64,000 bases of DNA from Streptococcus sp. HPH0090. Its GTDB lineage: Bacteria > Bacillota > Bacilli > Lactobacillales > Streptococcaceae. A program made the position numbers and the translations under genes. Shown piece by piece: positions 1 through 13,109 of the stretch (positions are counted from its first letter, which is position 1; the number at the start of each line of letters is the position of its first letter). Location: NCBI RefSeq assembly GCF_000411475.1, contig NZ_KE150464.1, positions 868,001-932,000 of the forward strand. Direction: 5' to 3'. The notes below the pieces were generated by a model that had not been told where the DNA came from, searched no databases, and worked only from the letters and a program-made list of their open reading frames with translations.

Positions 1-711
1 TCTGGCAATAAAAAGCGAATAAAATCCCAGCATTAAAACAGCTGATAATAAGGCACCTCTACTCTGCATAGTCGCAAAATAAATAAATTGAATCAGGTTA
101 TTTATTTTTAAATAAACTGAATATTTACTTCCCTTATGAATAAGGTATAGAGCAAAAACAATACTAATATAAGAAAAAATAGCACTTGCATTTGGATTAA
201 CAATTCCCCATAGGCGTCCATTCATAACACCATAATAATAGGATTGTTCTCCAATTTTAAATAATATTAAAACTCTAAATATTAAAAGAACAAAAGCAAA
301 TATAGCTGAGAAAAAAGATACAAATTGGACTGTTACTGCAATCAAGCGAATTAACTTCTTAAGATACTCTGAATTCACCATAGTAAATAGTAAAATGTAG
401 GTAATCATAAAGAAGATTTCAACCATATTTCCCATCAAGTGGCCCGAGCGATTAACCAATGCGGCAACTAGATGACTACCTGCTAAAAGTCCAAATAAAC
501 CCAGAAACTTCTTATCGATTTCTATTCGTTTCCAATTTAATAATAAGGTTAAACAAATACAAAGAACAACAACTGCTGATAATCCCTTATAGACAGGGTT
601 AGTTACTTTATAGACAAGGGAACTCATGCTTAAAATTGAAATAAAAACAAACAGATATGAAATCCAAAATTTTGATTTTTCAAAGCATTCATTCGTTTTT
701 GAAAAATTCAT
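1..711 (-). CDS. Multi-pass membrane protein, O-antigen polymerase/ligase-like (C-terminus beyond window)
   Basis: The frame is open from the ATG at 711 to base 1 (237 codons), so the C-terminus lies outside the window. An AAAGGAG box sits 6 nt before the ATG. The visible part has about seven hydrophobic segments separated by short loops and a late Gln-Ser-Arg-Gly-Ala stretch followed by another hydrophobic segment, as in Wzy/RfaL-type polymerases and ligases. It lies 21 nt downstream of a GT2 gene and after licD, which in Mitis-group streptococci is the lic3 teichoic acid locus. I infer polymerisation or transfer of teichoic acid repeats; a flippase or other membrane role cannot be excluded without the C-terminal half. 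Confidence 0.65.
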   Translation of the reverse strand, partial: MNFSKTNECFEKSKFWISYLFVFISILSMSSLVYKVTNPVYKGLSAVVVLCICLTLLLNWKRIEIDKKFLGLFGLLAGSHLVAALVNRSGHLMGNMVEIFFMITYILLFTMVNSEYLKKLIRLIAVTVQFVSFFSAIFAFVLLIFRVLILFKIGEQSYYYGVMNGRLWGIVNPNASAIFSYISIVFALYLIHKGSKYSVYLKINNLIQFIYFATMQSRGALLSAVLMLGFYSLFIAR

Positions 712-732
712 CTTCAACTCCTTTAAATGACA

Positions 733-1701
733 TTATTGATTCAAGCCGACAATTTGTTTATAAATCCATGGAGAAACAAGGAGAGACAAAACGGCTATTT
801 TTCGAAAATTAGTAAAATAAGGATCTTTCAATATTTCAGACAAATGATTGGAAATCCACTTTCTCAACTTATTTTTTTCTGTTCGATATTGATCTGATTC
901 TGTAAAGATTATTTTATCGTACACAGTGATATAGGACCAACACTCCCTGTTCACTAATTCAGTTTTTAGTTGTGGAAATATTTGAAAAACATCCGAAACA
1001 ATAATCTTATAGACCTCTATGGTATCAAATACATGAGTATTGACAGAAGTTGTTGCACTCCCCTGTCTATGGTCATAATAGTAGATTGGTTTATCAATAA
1101 ATACACTTGTACATTTGGTTTTTAATAAAATTTCTGTTAAAAACAAAGCATCCTCAGCCAAATGATAGTCTGTATTAAATATAAAATCTGAAATAATCTC
1201 TCTTTTAAATAATTTTGCAACAGGGAAAAAAGAAGTTTTACTTGTCGTCAATAATTCTCTCATTGTCTGCTCAGTCGACCACTTCTCTTCTTTTCCTGTA
1301 AAAACTGGTAGTTCTGTGATTTGACCATTTTTTATATGATGGAGACGTCCTATACTAAATCCTATAGAATCATCACCATCAACTGCGCTTATTAAAGTTT
1401 CCAAATAATCATTGGTAATAAAATCATCGCTATCAACAAAAGTTATCCATTCTCCTGTTGAGTTTTGAATACCTACATTTCTAGCATTAGAGACTCCAGC
1501 GTTCTCAAGATGAAAAACCTTGATATTTCCATTTTTAGAAACTAGTTGATCACATAGCTCACCACTCTTGTCTGTCGAACCATCATTAATAAGAAGCAAT
1601 TCAAAATTGGTATAAGTCTGCTTTAAAATCGACTCAACACATCGTTCAAGATAATTTTCTACGTTGTATACAGGAACAATGATACTAATTTTTTCTTGCA
1701 T
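733..1701 (-). CDS. Family 2 glycosyltransferase, teichoic acid locus
   Basis: A 322-residue GT-A fold glycosyltransferase. The N-terminus has the usual SIIVPVYNVENYL start (residues 6-18), NDGS at 39-42 and the metal-binding DSDDF at 90-94. The C-terminal third is Tyr/Lys-rich and probably membrane associated, with no clear transmembrane helix. The start overlaps the end of the licD gene by 17 nt, so the two are translationally linked. By position next to licD and psr it should add a sugar (GalNAc or glucose in pneumococcal-type chains) to the undecaprenyl-linked teichoic acid unit; the donor cannot be read from sequence. Confidence 0.85.
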   Translation of the reverse strand: MQEKISIIVPVYNVENYLERCVESILKQTYTNFELLLINDGSTDKSGELCDQLVSKNGNIKVFHLENAGVSNARNVGIQNSTGEWITFVDSDDFITNDYLETLISAVDGDDSIGFSIGRLHHIKNGQITELPVFTGKEEKWSTEQTMRELLTTSKTSFFPVAKLFKREIISDFIFNTDYHLAEDALFLTEILLKTKCTSVFIDKPIYYYDHRQGSATTSVNTHVFDTIEVYKIIVSDVFQIFPQLKTELVNRECWSYITVYDKIIFTESDQYRTEKNKLRKWISNHLSEILKDPYFTNFRKIAVLSLLVSPWIYKQIVGLNQ

Positions 1702-2530
1702 TATATACTCCCTTATATTCTGTATAGCTTTTATCCATATCTGCTATAACAGCATCGTGGTGAGGTACTTGCTTGTCTGCCGGCGGTGGTGTCATATAGT
1801 CACCAAAAGCTGTGCTGAGATAGGCATCGTAACCAACTGGAATAGGCATCTCTGTTCCTTCAAAAGGTAAGAAAATGCTATCTTCAAAGGCTTGAATTGG
1901 ATATTTCTTCTTCATGTAGCCTGGACCTGAGCATAATTCTGTGATACCATCACTTTCTGCTGGACCATACTTGGTCATTTCTTTCTCAGCCTTTTTCCAG
2001 ATACGATAACGTAGTGATTTAGGAGTTAATCCTAATAAAATCGTACTACCCCATTTCATGAGGGCTCCATGTTTTTCTGGAATGGTTTGTGCACAAAAGA
2101 GGGAATAAATCAGAGCCCAACGTACTTGTTTCTTACGTTCAGCTGGATTTTTAGGATAGTAATCCAAGGGAAGAACATCCAGAGCCAAGCCGTGCGGAAG
2201 ATCCAAGTCCTGTTGATAGGGCTTGATACAAGTCGTTTCTTTATCTCGAATCGTGATAAAAAGGTTGCGATCTACATAATCTTTAGAACTATTTGATAGG
2301 AAATATCGCTCATCCGCGTATTGAGGCCATAACTCTGCTAGTTTTTCATAGTCCTTGCGCGGCATAAAGAAATCTAAGTCATCATCCCAGGGGATAAACC
2401 CTTTATGTCGTAAAGCTCCAATCGCTCCTCCACCACACAAATAACAGAGCAAGCCATGTTCTTTACAAAAGGCGACAAAATATTCAGCCATCTCTAAGCT
2501 ACGAGCTTGAATTGCCTTTAAATCACTCAT
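1685..2530 (-). CDS. licD3: LicD family phosphocholine transferase
   Basis: A 281-residue LicD/FKTN nucleotidyltransferase-fold protein. GGG at residues 33-35 and the acidic DDDLD at 49-53 form the metal site typical of LicD enzymes, which move phosphocholine from CDP-choline onto teichoic acid sugars. A GGAAG box lies 8 nt before the ATG. It is the first gene of a three-gene unit with the GT2 and the polymerase-like gene and sits beside psr and pheA, the position remembered for licD3 in pneumococcus. The family call is firm; the exact acceptor position and the symbol rest on synteny. Confidence 0.85.
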   Translation of the reverse strand: MSDLKAIQARSLEMAEYFVAFCKEHGLLCYLCGGGAIGALRHKGFIPWDDDLDFFMPRKDYEKLAELWPQYADERYFLSNSSKDYVDRNLFITIRDKETTCIKPYQQDLDLPHGLALDVLPLDYYPKNPAERKKQVRWALIYSLFCAQTIPEKHGALMKWGSTILLGLTPKSLRYRIWKKAEKEMTKYGPAESDGITELCSGPGYMKKKYPIQAFEDSIFLPFEGTEMPIPVGYDAYLSTAFGDYMTPPPADKQVPHHDAVIADMDKSYTEYKGVYNARKN

Positions 2531-2551
2531 CTTATTCTCTTCCTCTTCTAT

Positions 2552-2573
2552 AGAATTACATCAGAATTACATC
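2552..2573. repeat. Perfect tandem 11-bp repeat in the licD leader
   Basis: Two head-to-tail copies of agaattacatc (+ strand) lie between the licD -10 box and its start codon, beginning at about the predicted transcription start. They could be a binding site or an accidental duplication. Confidence 0.7.
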
Positions 2574-2578
2574 ATTTT

Positions 2579-2587
2579 ATTATACCA
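2579..2587 (-). promoter_or_regulatory. Extended -10 promoter of the licD operon
   Basis: On the minus strand TGGTATAAT is a consensus extended -10. No good -35 is seen at 17 nt. The predicted transcription start is near 2572, giving a leader of about 40 nt. Confidence 0.6.
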
Positions 2588-2620
2588 TAAAAATGGTCAA
2601 AAAATCCATCTGATTATGTG

Positions 2621-2668
2621 AAAAATCAAAGCCTGAAGCACCTATTTTATTAGATGTTTCAAGCTTTG
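2621..2668 (-). terminator. Terminator after psr
   Basis: A long imperfect stem (CAAAGC..TGAA pairing with TTCA..GCTTTG) is followed by a T-run on the minus strand, 15 nt after the psr stop codon. Confidence 0.75.
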
Positions 2669-2683
2669 ACCGATTGTTACATA

Positions 2684-4012
2684 TTATCTAAATCCCATTT
2701 GGGCTAGCTTGTTCTGATAAGCCTTTTGATCTACTCGAAGGGCTTGTCCTCCATAGACATCGTAATCGTCTACCCAGTCACCAAGCTCTGGTATTGTTAG
2801 TTTTTCAATACCATTCTGACCGCCTTCGAGGACTGATAAACCGTTAGTCAGTAAGAAGGTATAAGGAATGTTGGTAGATGTCATGGCAAATACTTTTCCT
2901 AAAGCTTCTGAACCTGTGAATAGTTTGGTAGGATCCTTAATCTGCTGTAAAACAGCTGTCATGACTTGTTGCTGTCTACGAGTACGTCCATAGTCCCCTT
3001 CATCATCATCACGAAAACGTGCATAGTTGAGAAGTGTTGAACCATTCATTTGTTGTGTCCCAACTTTAATGGTTTGAGTTGGTGATTCAGTTTCTGTGGC
3101 ATGCAAATCATCTCCAACTGTAGCTTCTGTAACTGGAACTCCGTTTAGGGTTGAAAACTGAGCATCAATGGTCACTCCGTCAGGGAATAGCGTATCAATA
3201 GCAGTCGCAAAGGCTTGGAAATCGACAAGAGCATAGTATTTAATATCTAAGTCAAAATTATCCTTAAGGACCTTACGGACCATTTCAGCCCCTTGTTTTC
3301 CTTCTTGTTCACCCAATTCATAGGCCAAGTTCAACTTATGGTCTGCCTGTTTTTGACCGTTAATAACTTGACTATAACCATCAATATAAACTAGGTTGTC
3401 TCGCATAAAGCTGACCAGCTTAAGCTTTTTATCCTTACCACTTACATTTAGAACCATAATGGAATCTGTCCGTGTTTCTGTACTATTCTGTCCGATACGA
3501 CCATCTGTTCCTAAAATAAGAATATTAACTCCATCACGAGTATCCTGTCCATTGAATACTTCAACCTGAGCAGCTTTAGCATCTTTGGGCCCATTTGAGC
3601 TGTTCGGATTCGCTGATTGGAATCCCTTTAGGAACATGAAAATCATTCCAACTGCAGCACATAGCAAGAGCATCCCAATCCAAGCAAGAATACGTTTGAT
3701 TCGAAAAGCTCTTTTTTTCTTGGGTTTCTTTTGCTTTGGAAGCTTAGCTTTTGGTTGAGATTGACTAGTACGTCGGCTTGAACGAGTACGATTTGTATAA
3801 CTTGGTAGACCGGTGTTAGATTCAGAAAAGCCTTGATATTCTGATTTATCTATCTCTTCCTTTACATCCGGACGTACGTCTTGTTGACCATCTAACTTCG
3901 CTTGCAAAAAAGCAAACTCTCTTCTTTCCCTTTCATTTAGATAATGAATATTTTTCAAGAGATAGTCATAACGTAATTTTTCATGGTGTGTTAGAGGATT
4001 CTCTCTAGTCAT
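2684..4012 (-). CDS. psr: LytR-CpsA-Psr (LCP) family cell wall polymer ligase
   Basis: A 442-residue membrane-anchored LCP protein that attaches teichoic acid or capsule chains to peptidoglycan outside the cell. The basic cytoplasmic N-terminus (about 105 residues, with a Lys-rich run near 90-101) leads to one transmembrane helix at about 108-128. The LCP domain begins at about 160 with NILILGTDGR and RTDSIMV (181-187), and YGRTRRQQ later supplies the pyrophosphate-binding arginines. Its ATG overlaps the pheA stop by 4 nt, so it is transcribed with aromatic amino acid genes although it is the neighbour of the teichoic acid genes in function. Confidence 0.9.
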   Translation of the reverse strand: MTRENPLTHHEKLRYDYLLKNIHYLNERERREFAFLQAKLDGQQDVRPDVKEEIDKSEYQGFSESNTGLPSYTNRTRSSRRTSQSQPKAKLPKQKKPKKKRAFRIKRILAWIGMLLLCAAVGMIFMFLKGFQSANPNSSNGPKDAKAAQVEVFNGQDTRDGVNILILGTDGRIGQNSTETRTDSIMVLNVSGKDKKLKLVSFMRDNLVYIDGYSQVINGQKQADHKLNLAYELGEQEGKQGAEMVRKVLKDNFDLDIKYYALVDFQAFATAIDTLFPDGVTIDAQFSTLNGVPVTEATVGDDLHATETESPTQTIKVGTQQMNGSTLLNYARFRDDDEGDYGRTRRQQQVMTAVLQQIKDPTKLFTGSEALGKVFAMTSTNIPYTFLLTNGLSVLEGGQNGIEKLTIPELGDWVDDYDVYGGQALRVDQKAYQNKLAQMGFR

Positions 4013-4853
4013 TCCTTCTCCTTCCCTTTATCCTGTATGGTATAGATAGGGTAAGATCCTAGTATTTTATACTGGATTCCAATCGTTTCTAGTTCTTTTT
4101 GAGCAAAATAGACCAATTCTTTATCAGCATAGTCTACATCAATGATAAAAAAGTATTCACCCAAGGCTGTTTTAAGGGGACGACTCTCAATCTTAGTCAG
4201 GTCAATACCGCGCCAAGCAAAGGTAGAAAGTGCCTTATATAATGCACCTGGTAGATTATCCGGCAAGGTCAAGGCCAGGCTCATCTTTTCATAACTTGCT
4301 TCCAAAGGGATTTGTGGTAAGTTAGGCCCCAAAACCCAAAAGCGAGTAAAGTTGGCTTCCATTTCCTGAATATCTTGAGCGACCAGTTTTAATCCATATT
4401 CTCCAGCCGAGCTTTTTGGAGCAATAGCTGCAAATGGTTGATCTGGATGTTCGGAAACATACCGAGCAGCATAGGCTGTACTGGCCGTTACTTCTAATTG
4501 AGCATCTGGATAATGCTCATCGATAAATTTCTTCCCCTGTGCCAAGGCCTGTGGGTGAGAAAAGATTTTCTCAATTTTAGACTGTCCTGATACTGCCATC
4601 AGCTGTTGATGGATTGGCTGAACAATCTCTGCCACAGCTTGAATGCGAGCCTGGTGGAAAAGATAGTCCAAGGTCTCATGAACACTACCTTCGATAGAAT
4701 TTTCAACTGGTACTACTGAATAGTCTACCAAACCTTGTTCATAGGCCTTGATAACGTCCGTAATATTTGAAAAAGGCTCTAGTTTCTCATGAGGAAAAGC
4801 CGTCTGCACCACATGGTGCGAAAAAGATCCTTTGGGACCTAGATAGGCAATTT

Positions 4854-4857
<4 letters not shown>
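4009..4857 (-). CDS. pheA: Prephenate dehydratase
   Basis: A 282-residue monofunctional prephenate dehydratase (prephenate to phenylpyruvate, phenylalanine branch), without a chorismate mutase domain. VVPVENSIEGS at 48-58 and the catalytic TRF at 171-173 are present. The C-terminal ACT domain carries ESRP (224-227), the phenylalanine-binding motif for feedback inhibition. It overlaps aroK and psr by 4 nt at each end. Confidence 0.96.
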
Positions 4858-7034
<2,177 letters not shown>

Positions 7035-7045
7035 GATTGTCCTCC

Positions 7046-8149
7046 TTATTTTATTACGACTGTGTAGTCAGTATTTTCTGTAATGACTTGCTCAGCACGT
7101 TTTAAATCCTGAGCATTCTTAAAGGAAATTTGCAGAATTCCGTGAACGTCTTCACGGTTTTCCTCATTGATATGGATATTGACCAAGGAAGTTCCTCTTA
7201 GCAATTCCAAGATGCGCAAGATGACGTTTTCCTCATCGGGAACATCTACATAAAGGTCATAAGAACTATCTACACCACCACGTTTATGGATTTCCATAGC
7301 CTGACGTTGCTCACGCGCTTGATTGAAAAAGCTCCAGATTTGGTTTTCATCACCCTTACTGATAGCTTGTCCAATCTCGTCCAAACGGCCCTTGAAGTCC
7401 TCGATGCGTTCAATAATGGTATCCCGATTGGATAAGAGGATAGAAGTCCACATGCCTGGCTCACTTTCAGCAATCCGAGTCATATCTCGAAATCCACCGG
7501 CCGCAAAGCGTCGCGCCATTTCATGCTCTTCAGCATAACTTGCGGTTTGTTCCATCAGGCCTGATGCTAAGATATGCGGAAAATGGCTAATCTGAGAAGT
7601 CACTCGGTCATGCTCTTCAGCATCGATTTCAATGAAACGAGCATGAAGACCTGACAGCAAGTCTCTCATTTCTTCGAGCGTATCCGGAGTTGTCAGACTA
7701 GATGGCGTGAAGATATAATAGGCATTTTCAAAAAGATTAACATCCGCAGAGGCAGCTCCTGTCTTATGACTTCCTGCCATGGGATGAGCTCCAACAAAGC
7801 GAACGGACTTATCAGCAAAACACTTTTCTGCTGTAGCCACGATAGCTGACTTGGTCGATCCAGCATCAGAAATAATGACACCTTCTTTCAAGTCCAAGTT
7901 GGCCAATTCCTTAATAAAGGTAATGGTTTGCTTGATTGGCAGGGTAAGAATGATGACGTCTGCAAGTGGAGCAAAACTGGCAAAATCATCCGTCGCACGA
8001 TCAATCATTCCTCTCTCCAAGGCAATATCTCTAGACGCTTGACTACGATTGTATCCTAAAATTTCATAATCAGGATGATTCCGCTTGATTCCGAGTGCCA
8101 TGGAAGCACCAATCAAACCTAGTCCTGCGATATAGATCGTTTTTGCCAT
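7046..8149 (-). CDS. tyrA: Prephenate dehydrogenase
   Basis: A 367-residue NAD-dependent prephenate dehydrogenase (prephenate to 4-hydroxyphenylpyruvate, tyrosine branch). The Rossmann motif GLGLIG is at 9-14, followed by the catalytic central helical domain. A C-terminal ACT domain from about residue 295 is probably the tyrosine feedback site. It lies 9 nt after aroC in the same operon. Confidence 0.95.
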   Translation of the reverse strand: MAKTIYIAGLGLIGASMALGIKRNHPDYEILGYNRSQASRDIALERGMIDRATDDFASFAPLADVIILTLPIKQTITFIKELANLDLKEGVIISDAGSTKSAIVATAEKCFADKSVRFVGAHPMAGSHKTGAASADVNLFENAYYIFTPSSLTTPDTLEEMRDLLSGLHARFIEIDAEEHDRVTSQISHFPHILASGLMEQTASYAEEHEMARRFAAGGFRDMTRIAESEPGMWTSILLSNRDTIIERIEDFKGRLDEIGQAISKGDENQIWSFFNQAREQRQAMEIHKRGGVDSSYDLYVDVPDEENVILRILELLRGTSLVNIHINEENREDVHGILQISFKNAQDLKRAEQVITENTDYTVVIK

Positions 8150-8158
8150 AAGAACTCC

Positions 8159-9325
8159 TTAATAATTCTTTGTATACTCCCGATGTTTCGCAACAGCTTC
8201 TTTTAATTCTTCCAGATTATCAGAGGAGAATTTCTCAAGGATTTCTTGAGTCAAAACCGTTGCTACGACTGCCTCCATAACGACACCTGCTGCTGGAAGA
8301 GCAGTAGGATCACTTCTCTCTACTGTTGCTTTATAAGGCTCATGAGTTTCAATATCGACACTCATCAACGGCTTATAGAGAGTCGGAATTGGCTTCATAA
8401 CTCCACGAACGATAATCGGTTGGCCGTTTGTCATACCACCTTCGAAACCTCCAAGGTTATTAGTCCGACGAGTATAGCCATCTTCTGATGACCAGAGGAT
8501 TTCATCCATGACTTGGCTACCCTTAAGATGGCCTGCTTTAAAACCAAGACCAAACTCCACACCCTTAAAGGCATTGATAGAAACAACAGCTTGAGCTAGC
8601 CTTGCATCTAGTTTACGATCCCATTGGACATAAGAACCAAGACCAACCGGAACACCTCCGACAACTGTTTCCACAACACCTCCGATGGTATCCCCATCTC
8701 GCTTAATCTGGTCAATATAGTCCTTAATCTCCTGCTCACGTTCTTGGTTGACGATAGAAACTTCAGACTGGGCAGCTAGTTTCTTAATCTCTGAGACTGT
8801 TAAGTTTTCTGGGACATTGATTTCCTTACCACCGAAGATAACAACATGGTTGGCAATTTCGATATCAAGCTCAGCTAAAATCCGCTTGGCTACTGCTCCA
8901 ACTGCAACTCGCATTGTCGTTTCACGAGCAGATGAACGTTCTAATGAATTTCGCAAATCATCAAAGCGGTATTTGATACCTCCTACCAAGTCAGCGTGAC
9001 CTGGACGAGGATGTGTGATTTTTCGTTTACTTTTGAGTTTGTCCTCAATATCCTCAGCAGACATGATATCCAGCCATTTTTGATGGTCTTTATTAATGAC
9101 ATCCATGGTAATAGGTGCCCCTGTCGTCTTACCATGACGAACTCCAGAAGTGAAGACAACATGATCACTCTCGATTTTCATTCGTCCACCACGACCGTAA
9201 CCGCCTTGGCGACGTTTGAGATCCTCATTGATATCTTCTGCAGTCAAAGGCAGTCCAGCTGGAATTCCTTCAATAATTGCTGTCAAACGAGGACCATGTG
9301 ATTCTCCTGCTGTTAAATATCTCAT
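8159..9325 (-). CDS. aroC: Chorismate synthase
   Basis: Chorismate synthase, 388 residues, the FMN-dependent last step of the shikimate pathway (EPSP to chorismate). The GESHGP signature near residue 7, [10 protein letters not shown] and the late [11 protein letters not shown] block are all present. Length is normal. It lies 9 nt after aroB. Confidence 0.97.
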   Translation of the reverse strand: MRYLTAGESHGPRLTAIIEGIPAGLPLTAEDINEDLKRRQGGYGRGGRMKIESDHVVFTSGVRHGKTTGAPITMDVINKDHQKWLDIMSAEDIEDKLKSKRKITHPRPGHADLVGGIKYRFDDLRNSLERSSARETTMRVAVGAVAKRILAELDIEIANHVVIFGGKEINVPENLTVSEIKKLAAQSEVSIVNQEREQEIKDYIDQIKRDGDTIGGVVETVVGGVPVGLGSYVQWDRKLDARLAQAVVSINAFKGVEFGLGFKAGHLKGSQVMDEILWSSEDGYTRRTNNLGGFEGGMTNGQPIIVRGVMKPIPTLYKPLMSVDIETHEPYKATVERSDPTALPAAGVVMEAVVATVLTQEILEKFSSDNLEELKEAVAKHREYTKNY

Positions 9326-9334
9326 ACATTCTCC

Positions 9335-10402
9335 TTATTTTACTAAGTAATCTTTCATTTCTTCGAGAGAAACTGGGTGAATGGTCGCTGAACCAAGCTC
9401 AGGTACCAAAACTAAGTTCATGGTATTCCCACGCGCTTTTTTATCGTGAGTCAAAGCCTGATAGAGCTTGTCAAGGTCCCAGTTTTCATAATCAACAGGA
9501 AGGCCAAATTTCTGACACATTTCTCGGATGGACTGAGTGATTCCCACTGGCATGAGTCCTTTTTCTTCTGCTACCTTAGAGACCTGAACCATTCCCATAG
9601 CTACTGCCTCACCGTGCATGACTTTTCCGTAACCAGCAGTTGCTTCGATGGCATGGCCAATTGTGTGACCAAAGTTGAGATATAAACGAATACCATTGTC
9701 CAACTCATCTTCAACTACCATCTTGCGCTTGACCTGGCAAGAATGCTCAATCAAACTCTCGGAATGTTCCAATATGCTTTCTACAGAACCATCCATATCA
9801 GATAATAGGTCCCAAAGCTCTGGATCTTCGATCAGGCCATACTTGATGACTTCACCCATTCCTTCGATCAACTCTCTCTTACCCAAGGTTTCAAGAACGT
9901 TTGGGTCAATCAAAACACCATCCGGCTGGGCAAAAGTTCCCACCATATTCTTGGCAAAAGGAGTATTCACTCCTGTCTTACCCCCGATTGAAGAGTCAAC
10001 TTGAGCTGTCAAGCTAGTCGGAATTTGAACAAAGTGAATACCTCGCATGTAGGTTGAAGCCACAAAACCAGCCAAGTCCCCGACCACTCCGCCACCAAGT
10101 GCAACGATGCCATCACTACGAGTTAAACCTTGCTTAACTAAAAATTCATAGACTTTTTGAACTGTAGTCAGATTTTTTCGTTCTTCGCCCTCTAAAAAGT
10201 CAAAAACTGCCACTTGAAAGCCAGCATCCTCCAAACTCAATTTAACCTTTTCTGCATAGAGTGAAGCCACACGGTTATCCGTTACGATAACAACTTTTTG
10301 TGGTTGCCAAAGTTCGCGCAACCATTTTCCTGCTTGAGACAAGCATCCTTTTTCAATCTGAATATCGTAAGGATGATGTGGAAGGTCTATTCTAATTTTC
10401 AT
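9335..10402 (-). CDS. aroB: 3-dehydroquinate synthase
   Basis: A 355-residue NAD- and metal-dependent 3-dehydroquinate synthase acting on DAHP. GGGVVGD at 103-109 binds [13 protein letters not shown] and [11 protein letters not shown] supply metal ligands. It lies 18 nt after aroE. No DAHP synthase gene is in the window, so the pathway entry step is encoded elsewhere. Confidence 0.97.
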   Translation of the reverse strand: MKIRIDLPHHPYDIQIEKGCLSQAGKWLRELWQPQKVVIVTDNRVASLYAEKVKLSLEDAGFQVAVFDFLEGEERKNLTTVQKVYEFLVKQGLTRSDGIVALGGGVVGDLAGFVASTYMRGIHFVQIPTSLTAQVDSSIGGKTGVNTPFAKNMVGTFAQPDGVLIDPNVLETLGKRELIEGMGEVIKYGLIEDPELWDLLSDMDGSVESILEHSESLIEHSCQVKRKMVVEDELDNGIRLYLNFGHTIGHAIEATAGYGKVMHGEAVAMGMVQVSKVAEEKGLMPVGITQSIREMCQKFGLPVDYENWDLDKLYQALTHDKKARGNTMNLVLVPELGSATIHPVSLEEMKDYLVK

Positions 10403-10420
10403 AGCAGGTCTCCTTTTTCT

Positions 10421-11275
10421 TTATTGGTACTTTTGTTTTAATAATTCCCAGATTTGATCTGTTGGCATTTCCTTGCCTGTCCATAACTCAAAAGCTTCAG
10501 CAGCTTGGTAAAGCAGCATGCCAAGGCCATTGATAGATTGATTTCCCTGGTTTCTTGCCCATTTTAAAAACGGTGTTTCAAAGGGTTGATAAATCACATC
10601 TGCTACCAAGAGCTTCTCTGGTAAAACGATGCTGGTCGGGATCGGCTGAGAGGATCCATCCATGCCCACACTAGTAGCATTGACCAAAAGGTCGGCTTTA
10701 GTGATGCTGTCTTGAAGATTTTGAACATCCTCTAATGCAAATAAATCTACTCTAAATCCAGTCGCATTCTGTATTTTTTCTAAGTAAGGTCTTGTTTTTT
10801 CCATGGATGAAGAACGAACAAAGACAGAAATCTGACTCACTCCATCCAAGATTGCCTGTGCCAAAATTGCCTTGGCTGCACCGCCTGCTCCTAACAAAAC
10901 CAGTCTTTTCCTTGATATTTTAAAAGAAGGCAAGCTCTTAAAGAATCCCTTGCCATCTGTGTTATATCCAATTAATGTTCCTTCTCGATTCACAACTGTA
11001 TTAACTGCACCAATTAAACAAGCCTCTTCGCTCAACTGGTCCAGATAAGGAATCACTTGTTCCTTGTAAGGCATGGAAAGATTGATTCCATACATCTGGT
11101 AGCGACGAATATTAGCAACTGTTTCTGCTAGTTCAGCCGCATCTACTTCCCAAGCAAGATAAACACCATTGGTATTGGTTGCTTCAAAAGCGCTATTGTG
11201 AATAAAGGGAGAAATGGAGTGTTTGATAGGATTTGCGACTACAGCTGCTAAACGTGTGTAGCCATCAATCTTCAT
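10421..11275 (-). CDS. aroE: Shikimate dehydrogenase
   Basis: A 284-residue NADP-dependent shikimate dehydrogenase. The N-terminal [10 protein letters not shown] block binds shikimate through Ser-20 and Ser-22; SMPYKEQV contains the catalytic Lys; GAGGAAKAI is the NADP loop. The start overlaps the end of aroD by 11 nt, suggesting translational coupling. Confidence 0.96.
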   Translation of the reverse strand: MKIDGYTRLAAVVANPIKHSISPFIHNSAFEATNTNGVYLAWEVDAAELAETVANIRRYQMYGINLSMPYKEQVIPYLDQLSEEACLIGAVNTVVNREGTLIGYNTDGKGFFKSLPSFKISRKRLVLLGAGGAAKAILAQAILDGVSQISVFVRSSSMEKTRPYLEKIQNATGFRVDLFALEDVQNLQDSITKADLLVNATSVGMDGSSQPIPTSIVLPEKLLVADVIYQPFETPFLKWARNQGNQSINGLGMLLYQAAEAFELWTGKEMPTDQIWELLKQKYQ

Positions 11276-11942
11276 TTAGAAGCTCCCTAATTTTTTTCAT
11301 GCTAGATAGTGAAATTTGTCCTGGAGCACTAGCTTCATCTAGACTTGCAAAAGACCAACTAGAACCAGTCACATCTGAAGTAATACGAGAGACCTTGCCC
11401 ACTTTTCCCATAGAAATCGTTACATATTCTTGTTCAGGATTCAGTGTTTTAAAGCCACGTGTAAAGTTCATCAGATCTAACACATCTTGTTCTGTATTAG
11501 CCATAACAGCTATTTTCACAACTTTAGGATTTAAACTTGTTAACTCAGACAAGATTTCCATTAGATTTTCAGGTGTCTCTTGGAAGTTATGGTAGCTCAA
11601 GACGAGATTTGGAAAGTCCAACATCTGATCAAAAACATCCTTGTAGCTAAAATATTCAAAATCAATATAATCTGGTTGATAAAGCTGTGCCACTTCCTTG
11701 ATAATTTGAACATACTCTTCTGAAGAGAGCTCAATTTGACCACCCTCGGCACGAGTACGTAAAGTGAAAACAAGCTCACGACCTGCAAATTTTTCAAAAA
11801 TAGCTGGCGCTACCTGCAAGATAGCTTCCTTGGGTAAGAAGTCTGCTCTCCACTCAATGATATCTGCATCATGATACCGCATAACATCAATAGCCTGAGC
11901 CTCTTCTATACTTCTTGGCATGACAGAAACAATTAATTTCAT
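11265..11942 (-). CDS. aroD: 3-dehydroquinate dehydratase, type I
   Basis: A 225-residue type I (Schiff base) dehydroquinase. EWRAD is at 30-34, the catalytic His is at 118 (SYHNF) and the Schiff-base Lys at 143 (VKIAVMA). The ATG overlaps the preceding methyltransferase stop by 4 nt. Confidence 0.96.
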   Translation of the reverse strand: MKLIVSVMPRSIEEAQAIDVMRYHDADIIEWRADFLPKEAILQVAPAIFEKFAGRELVFTLRTRAEGGQIELSSEEYVQIIKEVAQLYQPDYIDFEYFSYKDVFDQMLDFPNLVLSYHNFQETPENLMEILSELTSLNPKVVKIAVMANTEQDVLDLMNFTRGFKTLNPEQEYVTISMGKVGKVSRITSDVTGSSWSFASLDEASAPGQISLSSMKKIRELLNED

Positions 11943-13102
11943 TTACTAACCTTCATGGTAATCACTTTGAGGTAATTACTACTTTCATCTTTTTCATTGT
12001 AGACAAAGTCTGCTGGAAGTCCATATTTATGAAGGAACTGATACTTTCTACCTGCAAATCCTTTGTCGATTTGTTCTGTAAATTTTTGACGGGTAACATT
12101 AGCAGCATTGGTACTAGCAATAATGATTCCACCTGGGTTTAAAATCTCTAGGCTTTGGGAAATCAACTTATGATAATCCTTAGCTACAGAGAATGTTTGT
12201 TTTTTATTTCGGGCAAAGCTAGGCGGATCCAGAACAATCACGTCATAGCTTAAACCTTTTCTTTTAGCATATTTAAAGTATTCAAAGACATCCATGACAA
12301 GCAGTCGATGATTGTCTAGACTCAAACCGTTGGCATGAAAATGAGCTTCTGATAGTTCTCTTGAACGTTTGGCTAGGTCTACAGAGGTTGTTTCACTAGC
12401 TCCCCCCATAGCTGCAGCAACTGAGAAGGCCGCTGTATAAGAAAACATATTGAGTAAGGATTTCCCCATTGCTAAACCATCAACTAAGCTCCCACGAACT
12501 TCATGCTGATCCAAGAAAATCCCTGTCATAAGACCATCATTCATAAAGACTTGGTACAAGACTCCATTCTCGAGAACAGTGAAATATTCAGCTGCTTCTT
12601 GACCATAGATATGGGCAGACTCATAGTCTAGACCTTTAAAGCGAATCTTTTCATAGACACCTAAGACTTCTGGAAAAACTTGATTAAAGGCTGCTATAAT
12701 CTCTTGGCGAAGACTATAAACATAGGAGTTATACCAAGAGAAAACAACATAATCTCCATAGAGATCAAGCGTCATTCCACCAAATCCATCACCTTCTTGA
12801 TTAACCAAACGAAAGGCAGTTGTCAACTCATCTTGATAGTAGGAAGAACGTTTTTGTTTAGCTTTTTCAAACAAGCTTTCAAAGAAGGTTTGATTAAAAG
12901 AAACTTTCTGGTTAGTTACAAACCAACCTATTCCCTTATTTTGTCGGGATAAATAAGCCTTCCCTAAAAATTCTTTGCTTTGGCTGAAAAGTTCAACTTC
13001 CTGATCAGTTTCAGATAAGTCTGGAAAATCAACTTCTTCCAAAAGAACCTGACCTTTGCGGAGCTTTTTTTCGACACGCCGACTGACGAATACTTTATTC
13101 AT
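11939..13102 (-). CDS. RlmI-like class I rRNA (cytosine-C5) methyltransferase
   Basis: A 387-residue protein with an N-terminal PUA-like RNA-binding region, a middle domain and a C-terminal SAM-binding Rossmann domain (NMFSYTAAF motif I; DPPSFAR motif IV). This is the RlmI/RlmO architecture, so it probably methylates a cytosine of 23S rRNA; the exact site is not known. It is the promoter-proximal gene of the aroD-aroE-aroB-aroC-tyrA operon. No Shine-Dalgarno sequence precedes the ATG, and the -10 box ends only 7 nt before it, so the mRNA is probably leaderless. The N-terminus MNKVFVSRR fits RlmI-type starts, which argues against a later start. Confidence 0.85.
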   Translation of the reverse strand: MNKVFVSRRVEKKLRKGQVLLEEVDFPDLSETDQEVELFSQSKEFLGKAYLSRQNKGIGWFVTNQKVSFNQTFFESLFEKAKQKRSSYYQDELTTAFRLVNQEGDGFGGMTLDLYGDYVVFSWYNSYVYSLRQEIIAAFNQVFPEVLGVYEKIRFKGLDYESAHIYGQEAAEYFTVLENGVLYQVFMNDGLMTGIFLDQHEVRGSLVDGLAMGKSLLNMFSYTAAFSVAAAMGGASETTSVDLAKRSRELSEAHFHANGLSLDNHRLLVMDVFEYFKYAKRKGLSYDVIVLDPPSFARNKKQTFSVAKDYHKLISQSLEILNPGGIIIASTNAANVTRQKFTEQIDKGFAGRKYQFLHKYGLPADFVYNEKDESSNYLKVITMKVSK

Positions 13103-13109
13103 AGATACA

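Noticed and set aside
11233..11595. 120-codon plus-strand frame over aroE/aroD
   Set aside because: Opposite-strand shadow of two clear enzymes.
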